Source: an uncultured Chloroflexota bacterium
GTDB taxonomy: Bacteria; Chloroflexota; UBA11872
Assembly (NCBI GenBank): GCA_958296175.1
Contig: OY282448.1
Location: 2,790,127 to 2,854,126, forward strand
Reading direction: 5' to 3'
Length of the DNA: 64,000 bases
The notes beneath the pieces are model-generated. The model was not told the DNA's origin. It worked only from the letters and a program-made list of their open reading frames with translations, and searched no databases. Below are positions 60,375 through 64,000 of this stretch, one piece after another (the stretch's first letter is position 1; each line of letters opens with the position of its first letter). Position numbers and translations under genes: made by a program.

Positions 60375-60807
60375 GGCGCGCGGCTGGGGAAGAGTTCGCG
60401 CCGCATGCGAGGGCTCCGATGCGCGCGGCATGGGGAATGGCTGTTCAATGGTAATGCTCCCGCGGCGGGGCGGCGGCGCGCGCGTACAATGTAGCCAACC
60501 ACCCCGGCGATAGCATCGCTGGGCCGACGCCCCTAGGGGGTCTGGTTGGTGCGTGTGATGTTGGCTCACCCCAGCGCAGCGACTCGATCGAACCGCCGCA
60601 GAGCGAGATCACGTGCGCTTTGCCGCTGGGTAGCTCCAGCAGCAGCGCCGTCCGGATCCGCCAGGGGCGTCTCTTTGTGCTCGGGGCGGGCGGCGCGGAC
60701 GGCGTTGCGCTGTTTGCGGGCGCGGGGCGTTCCTGTGCCGCCGCGCGGTGCGACTCCCGGCAGTTTGCGGCGCGGCCGCGCCGGGAGCGCTTGGCCGCGG
60801 GTGACGG
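60375..60807. other. 433-bp spacer; right half may encode the missing N-terminus of the next gene
   Basis: Left half is the PFK upstream region. From about 60580 to 60820 one plus-strand frame shows GC-ending codons and reads VRIRQGRLFVLGAGGADG, then GDGWTLAWLTG, sensible for a beta-propeller blade. It is one frame off from the PHP-domain gene, whose own frame takes over near 60820-60840. No good start codon precedes it (TTG at 60620 only). Confidence 0.4.
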
Positions 60808-63198
60808 GTGGACGCTGGCATGGCTGACGGGCTGCGGAATACGCCCAGGGTCTTGCAAGGCGCGTATGCCTGCGACCTGGCGGCGGACGGAGCGGGGCGG
60901 GCGTTTGGGGCGTGGGTTGGCAGCGACTGGGCCGAGGAGGCCTTGTTCGGGCAGCGCACCTACCACGACGGCGGGCATTGGCAGTTTGCGCCGGGCCGCG
61001 GCGAGCGGGACTTCATGGCGCGGCTGGGCGCGGGGCGGTTTCGGCTGTACGCCGGCGTGCTGCACGGCGGGGCGTTCGAGCCTGTGGTGCTGGCCGAGAG
61101 TCCGACCGCGCTGCAAGACCCGGCGGCGGCCGCGCGCGGTGATGGGCGCCTGGTGGTCTGGGGCGAGCGGATCGACGACCGCTTTGTGGTGCGCGCCTGG
61201 CTGGGAGCGGCGGTGGAAACCGTGGCGCGTGCGCCGGCGTCGCTGACGCGGCCCGCGGCGGCGATCGATGCGCAGGGGCGGGCGTGGGCGGCCTGGCAGG
61301 CGTTTGCCGGCGACGGCTGCGCCGTGGTGGTGAGCCGGCGGGAAGCCGAGGGATGGACGCCGCCCGAGACGGTCTCGGTTGCGGGGCATTCCGCGTGGCG
61401 TCCGGCCATGTGCGCGGCGGCCGACGGCGGCGTCTGGCTGGCCTGGGACGCCTGGACGGGGCGGCACTTTCACGTCTTCGTGCGGCGCATCGCCCCCGAC
61501 GGCGCGCTTGGCGCGGCCGCGCAGCTGAGCGACCAGCCGCTGCTGGCGATGGACGCGGATCTGGCGGTGGACGACGACGGGGCCGTCTGGGCGGCCTGGG
61601 AGCAGTCGCCGCCCTGGGGCGCCGACCACCGCTTCAATGCGGCGCGGCAGCTTGCGCTGGCCGCCATGACGTCTGACGGGCAGCAGTTTCTGGCCGTCAG
61701 CCCGTGGGGCGGCGGCCAAGCGCCGCTCCCAATCGAGAGTTTCACGCACAGTCAATCTGCGGAGTACATCGTGCCCGTGTCGCCGCGGCTGCTGGCGGGG
61801 CGCGATGGGGTGGAACTTTTCTTCCAGCGGTTCCGCAGCACGCACCGAAAGGACTTCGGCTGGCGGCTGGAACGCATGGTGTACGCCGGGTCGGCCTGGT
61901 CCGAACCTGCGGTGGTCAGCCCGTTCCAGGGCATGCCCGACACGCGCTACGGCGTGGCCGCGCTGGGGGACGGGCGGCGCGCGGTTGCGCACAACGCCAT
62001 GGAGTACTCGCCCATGCAGACAGAGGCGCGGGAGGCGGCTGGACGTCCGCCCCTGCGCCGCGGCAGTTCGCCGGTGGCCTGGGAACGGATCGAAGTCGTG
62101 ACCATCGACCCACCGCCGGCGGCGCCCGCGCCCCCGCGGCGCGCGGCGTTCAGGCGCTACGAAGGTTCGCGCACGGACTACCCGCAGGCGCGGCGGGACG
62201 GGCGCACGCTCACGCTGGGCGGGCGGACCTATCGGCTGCTGTGGGGCGACATGCACCGGCATTCGCACCTCTCAAAGTGCCTGGCGCCCAACGACGGGTC
62301 TCCGCTGCATAACTTCCGCTGGGCGGTGGATCACAACCGCATGGACTGGTGGGCGCTGACGGAGCACCTGGAATACATGAGCTACAACGAGTGGCGGCGC
62401 GTGGAGGAAACGGTGGCGGCGTTTACCAACACGGGGCGGTTCGAGCCGCTGTTCGGGTTCGAGTGGGGCAACAATCCCGGCCACACCAACATCTTCTACC
62501 GAAACCAGCAGCTGGGCGAAGAGCTGCGCGCGCTGGCGCTGACGTCGCCGAGCCTGGAAGCGCTGATGGAACGCTGGGACGCGCGCATTCCGTCCGGCGA
62601 AGTGCTGGCCGCCCGTCACTATCAGGGGCACCGGCAGCCGGACGTGGCCGAGGGTTACCGCGCCGCCTGGGAGCCCTGCATGGAGATCATGCAGAGCCGC
62701 GGCGAGCAGCGGGCGTGGGTCGAGACGTTCCTGCGCGAAGGGGCGCGGATTGGCTTCGTGGGCGCCACCGATCACGCGCGGCACTGGCACTTTGCCTACT
62801 GTATGACCGGCGTGTGGGCCGAGGCGCCGACGCGCGACGCCGTGTTCGAGGCTGTTTGGAACCGGCGCACCGTGGCGGCCTCGGCCAAGATTCTGCTGCA
62901 CACCGAGGTGTCGGGCGTGCCCATGGGCGGCGAGGGCGAGATTCACGGCGACGCGCGCGTGCGCGTGCTGGCGGAATCCGTCCAGCCGCTGCGCGAGGTG
63001 GAGGTGTACCGCAACGGGTCGCTTGCCCACTGCGAACCTGTGGACACGACCGAGCTGGACTGGGTCTGGACGGACCGCGGCAACCCGCGCAGCGAGAACT
63101 ATTACTACGTGCGCGTCGCCGCGGAACCGGCGCTGCCGCAGGCGACGCCGGCGGTTGCCTACGCCTCGCCGGTGTGGGTACGGCGCAGACGGGACTGA
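60808..63198 (+). CDS. Large protein with beta-propeller-like N-terminus and PHP domain
   Basis: 796 residues from GTG 60808. The N-terminal 430 residues have repeated W-x-A-W and D-x-x-G motifs (GRAWAAWQAFAGDG, GGVWLAWDAWTG, GAVWAAWEQSPP) typical of beta-propellers. From about 475, a DUF3604-like PHP region: LLWGDMHRHSHLSKC near 476-490, DWWALTEHLEY, FGFEWGNNPGHTNIFY, GFVGATDHARHW. These histidines and acids match PHP metal sites. The last 100 residues are a beta-domain. A possible frameshift at the very 5' end means the true N-terminus may lie near 60600. Likely a metal-dependent phosphoesterase or hydrolase; substrate unknown. Confidence 0.75.
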   Translation: MDAGMADGLRNTPRVLQGAYACDLAADGAGRAFGAWVGSDWAEEALFGQRTYHDGGHWQFAPGRGERDFMARLGAGRFRLYAGVLHGGAFEPVVLAESPTALQDPAAAARGDGRLVVWGERIDDRFVVRAWLGAAVETVARAPASLTRPAAAIDAQGRAWAAWQAFAGDGCAVVVSRREAEGWTPPETVSVAGHSAWRPAMCAAADGGVWLAWDAWTGRHFHVFVRRIAPDGALGAAAQLSDQPLLAMDADLAVDDDGAVWAAWEQSPPWGADHRFNAARQLALAAMTSDGQQFLAVSPWGGGQAPLPIESFTHSQSAEYIVPVSPRLLAGRDGVELFFQRFRSTHRKDFGWRLERMVYAGSAWSEPAVVSPFQGMPDTRYGVAALGDGRRAVAHNAMEYSPMQTEAREAAGRPPLRRGSSPVAWERIEVVTIDPPPAAPAPPRRAAFRRYEGSRTDYPQARRDGRTLTLGGRTYRLLWGDMHRHSHLSKCLAPNDGSPLHNFRWAVDHNRMDWWALTEHLEYMSYNEWRRVEETVAAFTNTGRFEPLFGFEWGNNPGHTNIFYRNQQLGEELRALALTSPSLEALMERWDARIPSGEVLAARHYQGHRQPDVAEGYRAAWEPCMEIMQSRGEQRAWVETFLREGARIGFVGATDHARHWHFAYCMTGVWAEAPTRDAVFEAVWNRRTVAASAKILLHTEVSGVPMGGEGEIHGDARVRVLAESVQPLREVEVYRNGSLAHCEPVDTTELDWVWTDRGNPRSENYYYVRVAAEPALPQATPAVAYASPVWVRRRRD

Positions 63199-63305
63199 GC
63201 GCCGCCGCTGGACGCGCCCACGGCGGCGGGCGCCTGGCCGCGGCGGATGGGGGCGGGACGGCCTTTTCGTTCGCTGCGCGCGAACGGGAGGCGGCGGGCG
63301 CGGGA

Positions 63306-64000
63306 TTAGCCGGCGGTGGCTTGGATAAGGCCGCGCAGGTAGCCCACGCACCAGGCGCGGGAGCGTTCGTGCGCCGGGTCGTCGCCCAACAGGCCGGGGT
63401 AGTGGTCGGGCATTACGAAGCCGTCGTAGCCCACCTCGTGCAGCGTGCGCATCTGCGCGGCGGCGTCGTAGTCGCCTTCGTCCTGAAAGACTTCCTCGAA
63501 GCGGGGGATGACGCCGCGCACGTTGCGGAAGTGGATGGCGAACAGCTTGCCGCGCTGGCCGAACGCGCGCAGGGCCGCGGGCATGTCGGCGCCGGATTCC
63601 TGCATGGTGCCCAGGCAAAAGAGCAGGCCGACGTTGGGGCTCTCGTAGCGCCGCAGCAGTTCGTCCAGGCCTTCGGGCCGCACGAACGGCTGTTCGACGC
63701 CGCGGTAGAGCGGCAGGGGCGGGTCGTTGGGATGGAAGGCCAGGCGCACGCCGGACGCCTCGGCGGCGGGGAGCACGCGCTCCATGAAGCGGTCCATGCG
63801 CCGCCACACTTCGGCCAGCGGCACGCGCGGCGCCGGGTCGGCGCTGGCGTCGCCCCAGTCGACGAGGTCGGCGTCCTGCAGCCAGGCGGCGTCGAAGGTG
63901 CGGAGCACGGTACCGGCGCGGCCGCCCGGCAGGTCCTGGTAGCCGCGCCAGGGCTGCACGTGCTCGTCGGCGTGGGCCACGGCGAAGCCGCAGGTGACCA
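63306..64000 (-). CDS. Mannonate dehydratase (UxuA)-like TIM barrel protein, 5' end outside window
   Basis: C-terminal 231 residues or so of a gene continuing beyond base 64000; the frame stays open to the edge (CGFAVAHADEHV precedes the GTG at 63980). Segments LAFHPNDPPLP, LLFCLGTMQESGADM, FAIHFRNVRG, EVFQDEGDYD and PDHYPGLLGD correspond to conserved metal and substrate residues of D-mannonate dehydratase, which makes 2-keto-3-deoxygluconate from mannonate. It could also be a paralogue with another sugar acid as substrate. Convergent with the PHP-domain gene. Confidence 0.85.
   Translation of the reverse strand, partial: VTCGFAVAHADEHVQPWRGYQDLPGGRAGTVLRTFDAAWLQDADLVDWGDASADPAPRVPLAEVWRRMDRFMERVLPAAEASGVRLAFHPNDPPLPLYRGVEQPFVRPEGLDELLRRYESPNVGLLFCLGTMQESGADMPAALRAFGQRGKLFAIHFRNVRGVIPRFEEVFQDEGDYDAAAQMRTLHEVGYDGFVMPDHYPGLLGDDPAHERSRAWCVGYLRGLIQATAG

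Overview
The window is one continuous, very GC-rich bacterial chromosome segment, densely coded on both strands. Many genes start with GTG, and many neighbours are joined by ATGA or GTGA overlaps. No rRNA or ribosomal-protein marker is present, so lineage is inferred. Three features together point to a Chloroflexota bacterium, perhaps a marine or sponge-associated lineage. These are the secreted cytochrome c fused to repeats of the 'GG-L-x-x-[FW]-G-[FY]-P' type common in Chloroflexota exoproteins, the load of phytanoyl-CoA dioxygenases, sulfatases and sugar-phosphate isomerase-like TIM barrels, and the small membrane-anchored coiled-coil proteins.

Layout. 0-5 kb: end of a sulfatase gene, a GIY-YIG protein, a PhyH dioxygenase and a tandem pair of fumarylacetoacetate hydrolase-family genes. 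5-6 kb: a 3-hydroxyacyl-CoA dehydrogenase. 6.2-7.8 kb: a compact, AT-richer restriction-modification (RM) operon (Dam-type methylase, PD-(D/E)XK nuclease, zinc-ribbon protein). 7.9-12 kb: TIM barrel, SGNH hydrolase, DNA polymerase X. 12-14.2 kb: a second RM pair. 14.2-15.1 kb: a membrane coiled-coil protein. 15.2-18.1 kb: a catabolic run (DapA-like aldolase, TIM barrel, HIBADH-like dehydrogenase). 18.2-20.4 kb: a small membrane protein overlapping a DnaQ/GIY-YIG fusion nuclease. 20.6-25.1 kb: tRNA-Cys, a membrane protein, CcdA plus a DipZ-like thioredoxin, and a PhyH. 25.2-27.0 kb: four tandem copies, plus a fragment, of a small coiled-coil gene. 27-31.4 kb: PhyH, Nudix, and a membrane protein overlapping the cytochrome c. 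32-36 kb: MarR regulator, a frameshifted glycosyltransferase, PfkB kinase, PhyH. 36-41.7 kb: methyltransferases, a lipoate ligase-like gene, tRNA-Arg, an RDD protein, a threonine synthase-like enzyme and a metallopeptidase. 41.7-46.7 kb: a five-gene operon (cytosine methylase, GHKL ATPase, two unknowns, Vsr). 47-52.4 kb: a paired M16 peptidase, a sulfatase and an RRM protein. 52.8-58.9 kb: an oxidoreductase, two PD-(D/E)XK nucleases, Gfo/Idh, a 6PGDH-like dehydrogenase and YciI. 59-64 kb: tRNA-Arg, phosphofructokinase, a PHP-domain protein and the end of a mannonate dehydratase-like gene.

Two themes interleave. One is catabolism of organic acids, sulfated or uronic sugars and other small molecules, with no transporter genes in view. 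The other is a scatter of DNA-modification and nuclease modules that look like defence. The best candidate for an undescribed system is the five-gene operon at 41.7-46.7 kb. The most striking sequence architecture is the 25.2-27.0 kb array, whose gene copies differ in length only by steps of 7 and 11 residues.
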